64,000 nt of DNA from Stichopus chloronotus (Eukaryota > Echinodermata > Holothuroidea > Aspidochirotida > Stichopodidae): contig CM037843.1 in NCBI GenBank assembly GCA_021234535.1, forward strand, positions 9,360,979 through 9,424,978. The letters run 5' to 3'. This document shows positions 36,437-48,233 of this stretch, piece after piece; the stretch's first letter is position 1; the number at the start of each line of letters is the position of its first letter. The position numbers were made by a program, and so were the translations under genes. A model generated the notes under the pieces. That model was not told where the DNA came from and ran no database searches. It saw only the letters and a list, made by a program, of their open reading frames with translations.

Positions 36437-39019
36437 GTGGATGGTATTTTCGAGTCTATCTTTGTGGAGGTCTATAATCGACAGTCTCCTGTTATAGTAG
36501 GAACTATTTATTGTCCAGTTGGTATTAAGGACGGTGTCTTAGACATCATCTCTACACTACTTGACTGTCTGAATAACGAAAGTCAGACTTGTTTCCTCAT
36601 GGGCGATTTCAATTGTAATCTTCTTAATCAGGCCGATAACAGTTGTACCCAATTTGTCAACCTTTTTTATTCTTACTCTTATCGTCCACTTCAGAGTATA
36701 CCCACTAGAGTTACTTCACACTCTGCCTCACGGCTTGATGTAATTTTCACGAATAGTTTATGTTTAAATTCTGTTTCTGGTGTAGTAGTTGATGACATTT
36801 CTGATCATTTTCCAGTTTTCACGCTTACTGATTTAGGTGTTGCTATGTTGAGAGAAAATTCAATCTTTTTTAAAAGATACATCAACCCTGTTAGCCTTGA
36901 CCAATTACGCTCCGCAGTTCAAAACGAATCCTGGGCAGATGTCTATAATTCTTCTGATGTTGATAGCGCCTTTGATAATTTCAATAAGATATTCTTAAAT
37001 CATTTAAATAATTGTCTTCCTTGGGTAGCCCATACCAAAAAGTGTAGTAACCGAAATTCGAAGCACTGGATCACCCAAGCCATACTGAACTCTTGTAAAA
37101 CAAAGAATCGTTTATTCAAAAGGTACCTCCGTAGTCGGTCTGCTGCTGCTTTGAACGAGTATAAACGATTTCGAAATCGTCTTACTTCTGTCATCAGACA
37201 GGCTAAGAAATTTTACTTCTCTACTTTGTTCAGCAATACCACACAGGACACGAAATCTACATGGCGCTCAATTAATACCCTGTTGTATGGTCGAGGTACT
37301 GATTTTACTGCTGATAAATTAAATTATCATGGAACTAGTGTTTCGAATCCTTCCGATGTTGCAAATATCTTTAATGATTATTTTACTGCCATTGGTCCAG
37401 CTACCCAGGCAGGGATTCCCCCCTCACACTGTAGTTATAAGTCCTATCTGTCCCATCGGGTTGTCGACTCTCTATTCATTAGTCCAGCATCGTGCGAGGA
37501 GGTGTTAAATATAATATTTTCTCTTAAAAATTCTGCCGCTGGTTTTGATGGAATTTCCTCTACGATCCTCAAATATGTGGCTCATTCCCTGTGCACCCCA
37601 CTAACCTACCTTTTTAATCTTTCGTTAGAGAAAGGTATTGTTCCTAGTCCTCTCAAAATTGCACGTGTTGTTCCTGTTTTTAAATCTGGTGATAAAGATT
37701 CGGTTAATAATTACAGACCTATTTCAATTTTACCATGTCTCTCCAAAGTACTCGAAAAACTTATGTTTACTCGATTATATTCTTTTTTTGTAAAGCAAAA
37801 TCAATTGTATGAATACCAATTTGGGTTCCTTCCTGGGCGTTCGACTTCGCATGCTATTTTACACTTCACTAATAAAGTAACAGATGCCTTCGAAAAAAAT
37901 CAGTATGCATCAGGCATTTTCTTGGACCTGTCTAAGGCTTTTGATACATTGGACCATAGAATCTTACTCAGTAAACTTGAACATTACGGTATTAGGGGTA
38001 CAGCACTGGATTGGTTTAAAAGTTATGTTACTGATCGTTACCAGTATGTTGGCATTAACAATGTTAATTCTATACGTAAGAGTATTACTTGTGGTGTTCC
38101 TCAGGGATCTGTTCTAGGTCCTTTGTTGTTTATTATTTATATCAATGATCTCCACAGGGCTAGTAATAAATTGCATGTAATTTCTTATGCTGACGATACC
38201 AATCTTTTTTATTCCAGTAATGACCTCAGTTGTCTACTAAATGTAATACAATATGAATTTATCTATGTTCACAACTGGTTTTGTGCAAACAAGCTATCTC
38301 TCAATGTAAAGAAAACCAATTTTGTTATTTTTACCTCACCTTCTAAGCAACTTAATCAGGGTGTAAACAACATACAACTTTGTGGTACTAACATACAGCG
38401 TTCAAATGTTACTAAGTTTCTTGGTGTGTTTGTTGATTCTCATCTCACCTGGACTGCTCATATCCAGTATGTTAGCACGAAAGTTTCAAAAGGTGTAGGG
38501 ATACTAAACAGATTTCGACAACTTCTTCCTAGGAAAATTTTGGTATCCCTGTATAATACCCTTATACTCCCTTATCTCACTTATTGTAATATCATTTGGG
38601 GGAGCACGTATGCTACCAGAATTAAACCTCTCTTTATTTTGCAGAAAAGGGCTATTAGATGTATATGCAACGTAGACTATCGTCATCATACTGCACCTCT
38701 TTTCGCTAGTCTTAACCTTCTTAATATTTATGATTTAAATCGGTATCTTACCGGGTTGTTTATTTTTGACTGGTTATATAACAGAACCCCGTCAATTTTT
38801 CGTGCTCAGTTTCAGTTTCGTGATAGCAATTACCCTTATCCTAGTCGTGCTTCAAATCAGTTTATCACTCCCCTTTGTAGGCTTAGGTCATCTCAATTTG
38901 GTCTTCGATTTGTAGGTGCAAAACTCTGGAATTCTCTCCCCTTGGAAGTTACAAACTGTAAAACACAATATGCATTTAAAAAGCAGCTTAAAGTTCATTT
39001 CATTGCAAATTACCTTTGA
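36437..39019 (+). CDS. Retrotransposon ORF2: partial endonuclease plus reverse transcriptase
   Basis: The frame is open from about 36374 to the TGA at 39017-39019; the stated start is a GTG and not a true start. From 36437, the endonuclease part keeps MGDFN (about residue 56) and SDHFP (about 122) but lacks its N-terminus with the first catalytic residues. The reverse transcriptase spans about residues 360-650, with LDLSKAFDTLDH (about 495), GVPQGSVLGPLLF (about 552) and the catalytic YADD (about 584). The remainder is the thumb and C-terminal region. There are no stops or frameshifts, which suggests a young copy, dead because of its 5' truncation. Confidence 0.88.
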   Translation: MDGIFESIFVEVYNRQSPVIVGTIYCPVGIKDGVLDIISTLLDCLNNESQTCFLMGDFNCNLLNQADNSCTQFVNLFYSYSYRPLQSIPTRVTSHSASRLDVIFTNSLCLNSVSGVVVDDISDHFPVFTLTDLGVAMLRENSIFFKRYINPVSLDQLRSAVQNESWADVYNSSDVDSAFDNFNKIFLNHLNNCLPWVAHTKKCSNRNSKHWITQAILNSCKTKNRLFKRYLRSRSAAALNEYKRFRNRLTSVIRQAKKFYFSTLFSNTTQDTKSTWRSINTLLYGRGTDFTADKLNYHGTSVSNPSDVANIFNDYFTAIGPATQAGIPPSHCSYKSYLSHRVVDSLFISPASCEEVLNIIFSLKNSAAGFDGISSTILKYVAHSLCTPLTYLFNLSLEKGIVPSPLKIARVVPVFKSGDKDSVNNYRPISILPCLSKVLEKLMFTRLYSFFVKQNQLYEYQFGFLPGRSTSHAILHFTNKVTDAFEKNQYASGIFLDLSKAFDTLDHRILLSKLEHYGIRGTALDWFKSYVTDRYQYVGINNVNSIRKSITCGVPQGSVLGPLLFIIYINDLHRASNKLHVISYADDTNLFYSSNDLSCLLNVIQYEFIYVHNWFCANKLSLNVKKTNFVIFTSPSKQLNQGVNNIQLCGTNIQRSNVTKFLGVFVDSHLTWTAHIQYVSTKVSKGVGILNRFRQLLPRKILVSLYNTLILPYLTYCNIIWGSTYATRIKPLFILQKRAIRCICNVDYRHHTAPLFASLNLLNIYDLNRYLTGLFIFDWLYNRTPSIFRAQFQFRDSNYPYPSRASNQFITPLCRLRSSQFGLRFVGAKLWNSLPLEVTNCKTQYAFKKQLKVHFIANYL

Positions 39020-39061
39020 ACTACCGTCTTTTTTGCATTTCTGTTCTCTATTCTTGTTTTT

Positions 39062-39065
<4 letters not shown>

Positions 39066-39095
<30 letters not shown>
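39066..39095. repeat. (GT)n microsatellite in the retrotransposon 3' UTR
   Basis: Uninterrupted GT run between the ORF stop and the tail. Confidence 0.9.
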
Positions 39096-39097
<2 letters not shown>

Positions 39098-39593
39098 TTT
39101 CTTTTGTTGTCTTGTATTTTCTGTCTGTCTTTAAGGGGTGTCAACACCCACAAGCTCCTAGGAGCTTTCAGTTGCCACTCCTCAGTCTCTTACCTTTTTT
39201 TTTTGTTAAGTAAAGTAATTATTTTATGAAGTGTCTAAGCATGATGATCCTTATATACTGTATTTTCGTTACTTTTTCCACTCTCAGAATATTGTTATGT
39301 CTTATATTATAAGTAAGAGATTGGAATAAAGTCATACTGAACTGAACTGAACTGAGCTTCATTCACCCTCCTCTTTCTTAAATTTCCTCGCGTTACATTG
39401 CTATACACAGAAAGGGACTAAGACAAACATTTTACATTCATGGGGTTAATGTAGGTTTGCCAATATGTATACGTGAAACATGAGGTCTGCCTATGTGTAA
39501 AAATTAACCTCTACCTTGTGATTGATGTCTTTGGATTAATGTTTGCTTAATAATTCTCTCTGCAATTTAGTGAATCATTTTTCATCGTTACAG

Positions 39594-39663
39594 ATGATTG
39601 CGAGTTCAACGGTGAAACATACGCCTATCTTGAGATGTACTTCCTCGATGAGTGTAACTCATG
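39594..39663 (+). CDS. Cassette 4, exon E: VWC-like first half
   Basis: 70 nt, phase 1 to 2, after cgttacag. Reads DDCEFNGETYAYLEMYF, then LDECNS; the most divergent exon E. Confidence 0.9.
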
Positions 39664-40320
39664 GTATGTAGAAAACGTTTGTTAACACTGCCTACCAATT
39701 GGGACCTTATAACATTTGTAAAAGAAAATCAGATACTATCCACTAATCAGCAACAGGTGCAAGACAACAATCACTAGAGTGCCTATATTTACTTGAATTA
39801 CACAATTGAGACAACATTTTTATGTTTTTTGCGTATCAACCCTGACACACTGTTTGCGTGCACTGTGTGCCTGCATTCAGCAAGCAAACTACCTGGGACC
39901 AAGACAAAACTGGAGGGACCTACAGGACCCAGATGGACAACCTACAGGGAACCCATGTGGGATAACTTTTACACATATTACCGATATGGGGCCTTATAAC
40001 AGCTTATAACAGTTTTGATTTTCTGTAAATATGTTAAATATTCACAAAGAAACTTACATCAAATTAATCAGTCGACTAAATCAGCATTTTCTTGCTCGTA
40101 TCGATTGGAATTGAAGCATGCAGGAGCTACTTGCTAATTACTAAACAGTAATCATTAACACACCATCATACTTAAATTGCAAGATACAGCAATGCACTTT
40201 ATGAAAGACTGATGTTTATATAATGTCAATCAATGTAATGATAGCAAATTTTTACCACATGTCTCACATAAAAAGTGAATGGAAACCTTTCTTTTTTCCT
40301 CTTTCCTTTTTATGCTATAG

Positions 40321-40364
40321 TACCTGTGTTGGTGGAGATTTTCAATGTACAGATGTGCCATGCA
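40321..40364 (+). CDS. Cassette 4, exon F: VWC-like second half
   Basis: 44 nt, phase 2 to 1. Reads CTCVGGDFQCTDVPC. Confidence 0.9.
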
Positions 40365-41061
40365 GTAAGTACTGCATCAAGTGTCAATTTATTTTCCTTT
40401 ACAGCACTCAGTAAACTGGATTATATTTTTGAGAGCAAATAATTGTGTGTGTTTATGGTTATTCATTAGCAGATGATTTTTCAAAGTAAATTGAGACGCA
40501 ACATTCAGTTTTGACAAAACGTCAGCCACACAGATCAAGGTGATCACTGGAATTTATGTTGATGTATGTGTGTGTGTGTGAGTGTGTATGTGAATATTTA
40601 ACCGGTAAGACATTTGTGTATTTTCACGAAGAGATTGATCATGTTCAATACTCCAAAAACATGTAACTTTTTGGTTTACATCTGATGAAATCATAACCTG
40701 AACATAGGCCAATATACAGATACAAGTTGCGGTGTGCTACGTAAGGACTATTTACTCACTTAGCAAAATCGTAAAAAGTATACACCTATCAGAAGATACT
40801 AATCCCAAGGGTTTCCTAAATCAGCCAGAAAGTTTAGATGAACATCCTCTGTTGCCAAGAATTGATACTTTTAAAGGTCTACATCTTCTGGATCGTTGAA
40901 ATATTTACGTGTTTTTGTGTCTGTTGCAATCAAAGGGATGCACTATTTTTTACAATGCAAAGTGCCAGTAGAAACAAATTCAACAAAGTAACTAATGTGA
41001 CTGGTTTTGTTAGATAATTATTATCAACTAGCCAGTGTTTTGATCTACCATTGTCTTACAG

Positions 41062-41181
41062 ATGGCCCTCTCTGCTTGGTATACTCAGACAATCTGTTGG
41101 TTCCCTCTTCACCGAGAAACGTCACCTGCAGGTACGACGAGGTTTGTGCTAATGCAACTGATGTTTTGTACAGAATTGGAG
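41062..41181 (+). CDS. Cassette 4, exon G: second LU-like module, first half
   Basis: 120 nt, phase 1-1, intact. Reads GPLCLVYSDNLLVPSSP and NVTCRYDEVCANATDV; donor gtacgt as in cassette 1. Confidence 0.9.
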
Positions 41182-41877
41182 GTACGTTATCTATCGCAAT
41201 ATTTTTAATATGACCAGAGAAAATGGTCAAAAGTCTAATACGTTAACATATTTTGTTTTAACATGATCCTGATATGTAAAGTTTTTGTAACTTATTGTGT
41301 TAATATCATTAAAAGAAGTCGAGGGTAAGTTTTATTCCTCAGTAAGTTATAATGAATGGAAAACATTAAGTCAAATCTCAGTTCAATACATGCTATAATT
41401 TCATGCTTTTACGATGTTTTGCTTTTTTAAGAAAATTAAAAATTTATAAATAGTCTGTTGAATATATAATGTTCATGATAGTCCTACACCTCATCTTACA
41501 TAAACTGGTTGATTGTCTCTATTACTTTGTACTTCAAACATTATGAAAAAAATAATCTGTATGATAAAAGGAAAGATCAGGATTTTATCATACAACGTGA
41601 TGTGTTACAACATTTGCATATTTATCATAATCGTTTTCTTAGCGTATGCCCATATCTGAATCGTTGACATTGGCCAAAATATATGAACAGTTTAATAAGC
41701 ATTGAAAGTAAGAAGAAATTGTTTCATTGTTAGCAATATAATTTCATAAGTGGCATATTGAAGATAAATGAAACGAATAAATGGTTCTTTCGGAAAATGT
41801 AAACCTATAATTTCAGGTTAAGCTATAATGCAAGGATGCAGCAACCATTATTCGTGTTGTCTACATTGTCTACACAG

Positions 41878-42012
41878 GAACCGGAGATGCTGCAGGGTTC
41901 TGTCTTCCCCAGTCCATAGCTCCAGAACTTGGAAAATGTGTGCATGATAGCACGTTAGTAGATCCCCATGTAAGCTTGGCTATCCGAGCTGAAGAAGTTT
42001 GCACGATTGGAG
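41878..42012 (+). CDS. Cassette 4, exon H: second LU-like module, second half
   Basis: 135 nt, one codon longer than the other copies (GDAAGFC for GDAGFC), phase 1-1. Also has GKCVHD and IRAEEVCTIG. Confidence 0.88.
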
Positions 42013-43326
42013 GTATGTTAGTGTTGGATAGTGTACGTAGTAGATTTCGAGTAACATAGAAGGAAAATATCGTATGGGGAAGGCTCAGACACTCACCCGA
42101 TTCTTACTGAGGAATCCTTAACCAAATACAATCTCTACCCACTGAAAGATTAGCCAACCCTTCGATTCACTCGTTTCGTTTCATTAGGAGGGAAAATATT
42201 GCAACATAAGGCAGTGGAATGATTGATGTAGACTATGGATTGGTATAGCTATGATGACCGGTGTCTTTATATCTGCAGCTTTTAGCGTTATTAAACAGTT
42301 GCATTACCAAACATACCTTCTTTGAACGTTTTACCTTCACACAAACACACACACGCACATGACGTGTTTCTGCTCATACCTTCGGAGATATTCCCTACCA
42401 AGTAATCGCTATTCCACCACGAGATACAGTTTTCTTTTATTACCTTTTTTTTTTTTACATTTTTTTTAAAATTTTACATTTTTTTTTATAAGTGCAGTAT
42501 CTCGTTAGAGTAAGATGATCTCTGCTTAAACTTGCAATTATCATTTCAGCACTTGTCTGTGCGTAGTTCGTTATACGTCCCGAAGTGTTTGGCTGTGAAT
42601 TGTGATAGAATTCATTCCGTGTGTATTAGACTAAAATATACACCTATAGACTTTTATTGCCTTTGGAGAAAGTCCATAAGATATTGACGGCACAATCATT
42701 GTAAGGTCTGTTAACTTAAAGCGGGAATACGAATGAAAATTGGGTCACATTTTGGGCTAAAAGTCGAATACGGAACACCCACTACAAAAGACATTGTTTA
42801 AGCCACATTGTTGCATACATGAATATTCATATTCATTCCCGTTGGTCTGATTTCAAGTTAAACCGTTGAGTTAATCCGCTGTATTCTATTAAATGATGCT
42901 TACTTCAGGACACCCCTATATCTTAAACGTATGATCTGAAATGTTGCTTCGAATTACACCTCATAAATATATATGTAAACGACTTATGTTGTTTAGGGTT
43001 TATTTACATGTACATATGATAATACGTACCAAGGAATAGGTCTCTCTTGTGCAAATTATACACAAGGATACTTTAGTTACGATACTTCAACCAAAAACCA
43101 TCATTCGGTCTTCTCCTTCCAGTGCAAATTGTTGAAGGAAGCAATGACAAATTTGACCTCTAACTCTTAAATGGGGGTTAAAACAGATTCGATTACACAC
43201 AGTTCAGAAAGTATTGCCTCAGTCTCAGTAAACTATTGTTTAATTTTTTTTTCATTCTCTTTCCGTATACTTTCCAAATCATTTGTATATTCTTGTAATA
43301 AAATTTAAGTCATTTTGTTTTTGAAG

Positions 43327-43510
43327 TTTCTACAATCATGCCTACGGAAGCAAGCACAAACATAGAAATAATCTCGTCTACTACTGAAGCTAACATCGAG
43401 ATGACAACGGCAAAAGATGAACTTAATAAACCCATCCGTGAAAAGTGCCTCACTAGAGAAAAAAATCCGGTACCGGTCGGTGGCAGTATTTCTGACGATG
43501 GATGTACATG
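43327..43510 (+). CDS. Exon: Thr/Ser/Glu-rich stalk plus divergent VWC-like first half
   Basis: 184 nt, phase 1 to 2, after gtttttgaag and before gtatga. It stands where exon I of cassette 4 is expected but is only distantly related. About 36 residues rich in Thr, Ser and Glu (for example SSTTEANIEMTTAK) are followed by EKCLTREKNPVPVGG and DDGCT with a split Cys. The stalk looks like an O-glycosylated spacer between the repeated ectodomain and the membrane-near part. Confidence 0.78.
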
Positions 43511-43832
43511 GTATGATTTCCTAAAAATATGTTAAATGAGATAGGGTACATATCATTCTGTTCTGTTTTGTAAATGTATTGTTGGTGTACAATAAGCTTC
43601 ACAACATATATGTTGAAAACAAACGACATCATGCTTCCAGGGCTCTGCACTTCAAACTTCAAAATTTCAGACAATTGCTTGGTCAAAAAGGAGACTAAAA
43701 GTACCCCTGTCTCTATGGTCACATAAGTCTTTCAATTACTTTACCTTTTATCGTACTATTAATAACCCTTGTGTTATCGAACCTGAACAATAGCCAACAT
43801 TATCAATTTCGTTTGTATTTCTCCTCTCCCAG

Positions 43833-43882
43833 TGCATGTCGTAGGGACATCAACAAGGAGCCCAGTTTGTCTTGCCGTTGCA
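43833..43882 (+). CDS. Exon: divergent VWC-like second half
   Basis: 50 nt, phase 2 to 1, after ctctcccag and before gtaagt. Completes the Cys and reads CACRRDINKEPSLSCRC. The end phase (1) does not fit the most obvious start of the next exon. Confidence 0.72.
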
Positions 43883-46536
43883 GTAAGTCATATTCCTTCA
43901 CATAAATTAGTTTTGTTAAAACTTGCAAACATATTCCAGTATTTAGTTCAAGTGAAGGATAAATGTAATTTCCCTGTCGGAGATCCTTAATATCTAAATT
44001 ACCATCATTTTGCATTGAGAAATGAAATGTTTGTTGCACTGACTGAAGCCACCGAACATATTTGGTCATATAACGGTAGGTTTCGCCATGGGATGTAAGA
44101 CAAATCAAGAAAATCGTACGATGTACCAGCATCCAGAGTTCTAGCCTTGTAACTCGCGACTTGAATTCGAGCAGGACTCGAGTCACTTTTTTGTGACCCT
44201 GAAATAAAGACTACATAAACAAAGAATAAACGTAAGACACATCATAGGGATCTCTTGACGTCACAAATTTGCATACTTAGCTAATGCTTATTCATGATAC
44301 AGCTGTGACACAACAATTGTCCTGTAAATTGGTTACTCTTTGACGGATTTTGATTAAAATTGTGGCTGTTTTTTAATATTGTCAATGCTTAATGCACCAA
44401 AATGTCATTTTCATGCTCCACGATCATTAAAGCCATACCTCAAAAGGCATTTTTTTGTACATTGCATTATCGGACCTTTCGTCACATCTCACACAGAAAC
44501 CACTGCCTAGACATGCTTCGTAGTCTTTATAACCTTGACTGTCTTCAGTTACAGAGATGCAAGCAGAGATATAACTTCACATTAGGGTGGAGAGTAGCTT
44601 GGTGGTTAGAATGTCCGTCTTGCAATCTTTGTCCCCCGTAACAAATCCCGGCGAAAGCACTTTAAAAATGTCTGAGGAATCAGGTTTGGCTTGTCCAATA
44701 AAGCTGCTTACAGTGCTGCTGAGATTATTATTTGGGTCCCTGCTCTCCGATTTAGGTCTTTTCCGCTTCAGTTCGTGTGGCACAGCTGTTGGGCGACTGA
44801 CCTGGGCAAGTTCTCCACCCAGTCTTTGGGGAAGTGGCAAAAGACTGGGGGGGATACACTCTCGTCCCTCGAATGGGGACGAAAAATGGCGGTCCCGGGA
44901 GGAGGCTTGGATGTGCATTGGTTTGCATTGGCGATTGTCTGGTCTCTAACTTGCCTAGTTATGCTCTGGACAATTGCTCTGGAAGCAGTAGTAAAACAAA
45001 TATGCCTTTATTTTCATTTAACGTAACCTCTAGAATTGTCACTGGAAAAGTATTCCTTTAACGATATGCTATATCAACGTCAGCAAAGCCACTGAATAGT
45101 AAAAGTTTGTCTCTCAATAATGACGTGGTAAATTTGCAATTACAACATATTGAACAGTGAAAAAACCTAAGGCTGGACACATGAGTACAAAATACTCTCG
45201 CGAGTGATTTACACAACATATGCTAGCGAGGATCATGAAAGTAATACAGGCTGCCATGCTTCGTTAAACTGAGGACAAGTAAATATATATTTCAGTGGCA
45301 AGTTAAAGGATTCTTACATATTCTTTCTTGTTTTCAATGCAGACATTTGAATCTCTACATAAATACTTTGTTGATAATTTAAGAGACTGGTTAAGAAAGA
45401 TATCCAGTTTCTTCAATTTTACAAAATGTTATTGTAACTTATTCAAATAATTGCAATAGCCTGTGTTTGTTTGTTTTTTAATTGCAAATGGTATTTAGAA
45501 TTGAAAATTCACACCAGGGAGTAATTTGATTGAATTTATTTTAAATTTTTAAGGAAAATTTTGTGAAAATGATTTAGTCAGTGGTTTCAGTCTGTTTTGT
45601 CAACAAATCTCTTTACCTGCTATCAAATCTCTCTCTTCATTCTGAAACCATACAGAAATCGAGTGTAACTGCAGTGTAACGGCAAAACTTTGTTCTATGT
45701 TTTTCAAGTATAGTTACTGACCACAGCTTTAGAAATTTTCTTTATGTACGGCTGCGTATTTTCAGAGAGGTAATAACTACATATCTCAAAATAATTTTCT
45801 CCTTTCTCTTTCATATAATTTCATTTAAAACAACTCATCGATCTTATAGAGTGAGTAACATTTTCCTTTCTTGGAAACATAAGTCATTTCCCCCGAAATG
45901 AAATAAACACAATGAACACGGTCAAACATATACAAGAATTTAAGTTAAAGGAAACATTCAAATAATTAATTTGAGTTTCAAATGTTGTTTTTTAAGTTTA
46001 CTTTCCACATGTACTTGTTCAATGTTTCATAAGGTCGTACACATTTTAATTAATGCATGCACCTTTGCAAAGCATAATAGCTAAAACAGCCTCAATTAGT
46101 TCTATGTCATATCCTTTAACTCCTCTTTAGTGACAACAATGTCTCAGAAATTACAAGGCTGTTTGAACTTATTTTATTTTAAAAGTGTGAGGGCAACAAT
46201 CTTGACATTTGAAGATATGACCCCAGGAAACTGTAGAATGTTCGACGATATAACAATTTTGGCGACCACTTGACACATTTAGAATTTCCGAGTTTCCCAA
46301 GTTAACACCGAAGCCATATTATTTTATCTCCGCTTCGAGGCAAAACTGTTTTACATTTGTTAAGTCCAGTGCATAACATCAGGTGTCGATTTGCCAGTTG
46401 ACGGAATGTCCTCCGTCCAGAACAATAGCACCAAATGATGAGACTTTCAACGAAGCAAGTTGAAATTACTTTTTTAGAGTGGATACAGTTTTCTTCTCTT
46501 AGCCTTAAACTTTGTACTGTTGCAGGATCGAGGTAG
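43883..46536. other. Intron with a SINE; a missing exon is possible
   Basis: Apart from the SINE no exon was recognised. A small exon in this intron would be one way to settle the phase conflict between the exons on either side. Confidence 0.4.
44583..44966 (+). mobile_element. tRNA-derived SINE-like element
   Basis: The head has an A-box-like TAGCTTGGTGG (about 44591) and, some 40 bases on, a decayed B-box-like stretch ending AAATCCCGGC. Together these are the internal pol III promoter layout of a tRNA gene. A GC-richer body follows, unlike the AT-rich surroundings. The 3' border is uncertain. Confidence 0.55.
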
Positions 46537-46594
46537 AAATCAGATTTGAATTTGACTTCAGCTTCGTTGAGAATACCCTCGAAGACTTTAAGAG
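46537..46594 (+). CDS. Exon: SEA-type domain, part 1
   Basis: The frame reads IRFEFDFSFVENTLEDFK and ends in phase 2 before gtgagt. With the acceptor ggtag at 46536 it takes phase 1 from the previous exon and has no stop. With the stronger-looking tgttgcag at 46525 (start 46526) it would need phase 2 input, and joining to the exon at 43833 would give a stop. The hydrophobic/acidic alternation and the following helix fit a SEA-type alpha/beta domain. Confidence 0.65.
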
Positions 46595-48169
46595 GTGAGT
46601 TTGTAATGAAGAGTAACTTGTGTCAATACTGGTCACTGCTTGGGATTAGAAAGAGCAATATCCTAACCAAGACTCCTACTCTTTAGCAAGATTGTGGTGG
46701 CCACCCTTTGAGTACCGCCACTTCGTGGTAATTACAGTTCACCAATAATAACCAGGGAGCTGGAATACATTACGAAAGCATTGTCGATACCTGGGATTAA
46801 TGAGAACAAAATTCACCAGAGGCCTAAGTTATTATGTCAAGGCCAAGAAAAATGTATGGTTGGAAATGCGGTCAAATGCAGTGAACGAATTTATCAAATG
46901 TTACAATAGCGACAGATTTTCCACAGTTACTTTGGACCAACTTGATTGTCTCTTCGTTTGTTGGGGATAGGAAAGGAACCGAAATTCAGTGACCCCTCCG
47001 TTGACGTAGACAAGTTTGCTAATCAAAGTCGTTGGTCCCATCAAGACTTTCAAGAGGTGATGGTAGATTTTTTATACACTCAACGTTTTGTTCATACGAT
47101 GACGAAACACTAAAATGTTTTTGATTGACGAGGGCAAGCACTCAGCTTTATATCCTACAATGAACATGTCAGAATAGTTCACTACCATTCGTCCCTCCCA
47201 TCGACTTACAAAAACTACAAAAACAACTTTCGAGGGACCCCCCTCGTGCATGCATTAAATCAGGTATTCCCTAATATGTCATGTGAAAGCCACTGCTTAG
47301 TATGTCAACACATTTACAACTCAGTTCATACGTGGACTATTGGATTATGAGTTATTGTTAGATAGATACTTTGTTTCTTTGAAGAGGATAACACAGGATA
47401 CTTGTTTGAAGAAAGACTTTTCAGGTAAACAAAGATTTCCAGTTTTCTCAAATAAACCATAATAACATGTTGGCACAGTGGCAAATTATTACAAAAAAAC
47501 ATTGTTTTTCTTTGAAATTAAACTCTATCATTTAACCTTGACATTTGACACTGGTGAAAATGTGAAATTGGTGTGATGTAATTTACCTTGAAATATTGTG
47601 GCTAATGAGTATACACTTATTATTTATTTATTAACCAAACGCATTACTTTTACAAGTTCATTTGAAGTTAACATAAACATTCAGTACATCAGTCCAACCT
47701 CCCTCAGCAAATAAAATGCTCCTTGACCTTGTTTGAAACGAGAGGAACTATTTTAATACTACTTTTAATTGAACTTCTAGTAAATATACCGGTTGCCTGA
47801 CCTAAAATTAAACGAAACCTTGTGTTCTTCAAACTTACAAATTTACTTCAACTTACAAGTCAATAAAAGTAAGAGTGGTAATTGAAAAGATGCCGAAAAA
47901 AAGATAATGCAATGGCTTATTTTTTTAATTTTTCTTGAGCACTTGAATTCAACTGTCTGATGCACTCTTTCCATTGCATCATAGTAGGCTGCCCCAGGTC
48001 TTCATAGTTCTCCGATAGACATTCCTTCAAGTGGAATCAGTCTGTCATCAGTCGAATTGAGGTTTGAAGACAGCAAACAAGCGAAGAGTCGATGTGAACA
48101 TCACTGGCAGTTTGCATTTCCTATTAATTCTGGAGAGTTTTGTCTGTGTTCTCGTTTTCATCTCCACAG
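46595..48169. other. Intron, nothing recognised
   Basis: No exon, repeat array or mobile element could be supported on either strand. Confidence 0.5.
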
Positions 48170-48233
48170 AGAGGTCATCAATGAACTAGCTCAGACATTA
48201 GGTCTGGATAAAACTTCAATTCAAGATGTGAAG
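48170..48233 (+). CDS. Exon: SEA-type domain, part 2
   Basis: 64 nt, phase 2 to 0, after tctccacag and before gtgagc. Reads EVINELAQTLGLDKTSIQDV and Lys: the amphipathic helix and turn expected between the first strand and the GSIVV strand. Confidence 0.82.

Larger units (their letters stand above)
36374..39355 (+). mobile_element. 5'-truncated non-LTR retrotransposon (CR1/Jockey-type)
   Basis: Lies in the D-E intron of cassette 4, in the same direction as the host gene. The left border is where endonuclease-domain coding begins abruptly after a poly-T (GVALYI is the first element sequence). The 3' end has AATAAA (39325-39330) and four ACTGA units (39336-39355), a short tandem tail as in CR1/L2-type elements. 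The 3' flank resembles the same intron of cassettes 1-3. No clear target-site duplication was found. Two neighbouring palindromes in the 3' UTR (39136-39149 and 39152-39167) may be hairpins for recognition by the reverse transcriptase. Confidence 0.85.

Noticed and set aside
42710..42870. Possible further MITE (TTAACTTAAAGCGGGAAT and a weak inverted partner)
   Set aside because: The inverted match is short and interrupted, and no target-site duplication is seen.
43803..44186. 127-codon minus-strand frame
   Set aside because: Overlaps the plus-strand exon at 43833 and shows no domain.
44577..44918. 113-codon minus-strand frame and overlapping plus-strand frames
   Set aside because: Lie within the SINE-like element; open by GC-richer composition only.
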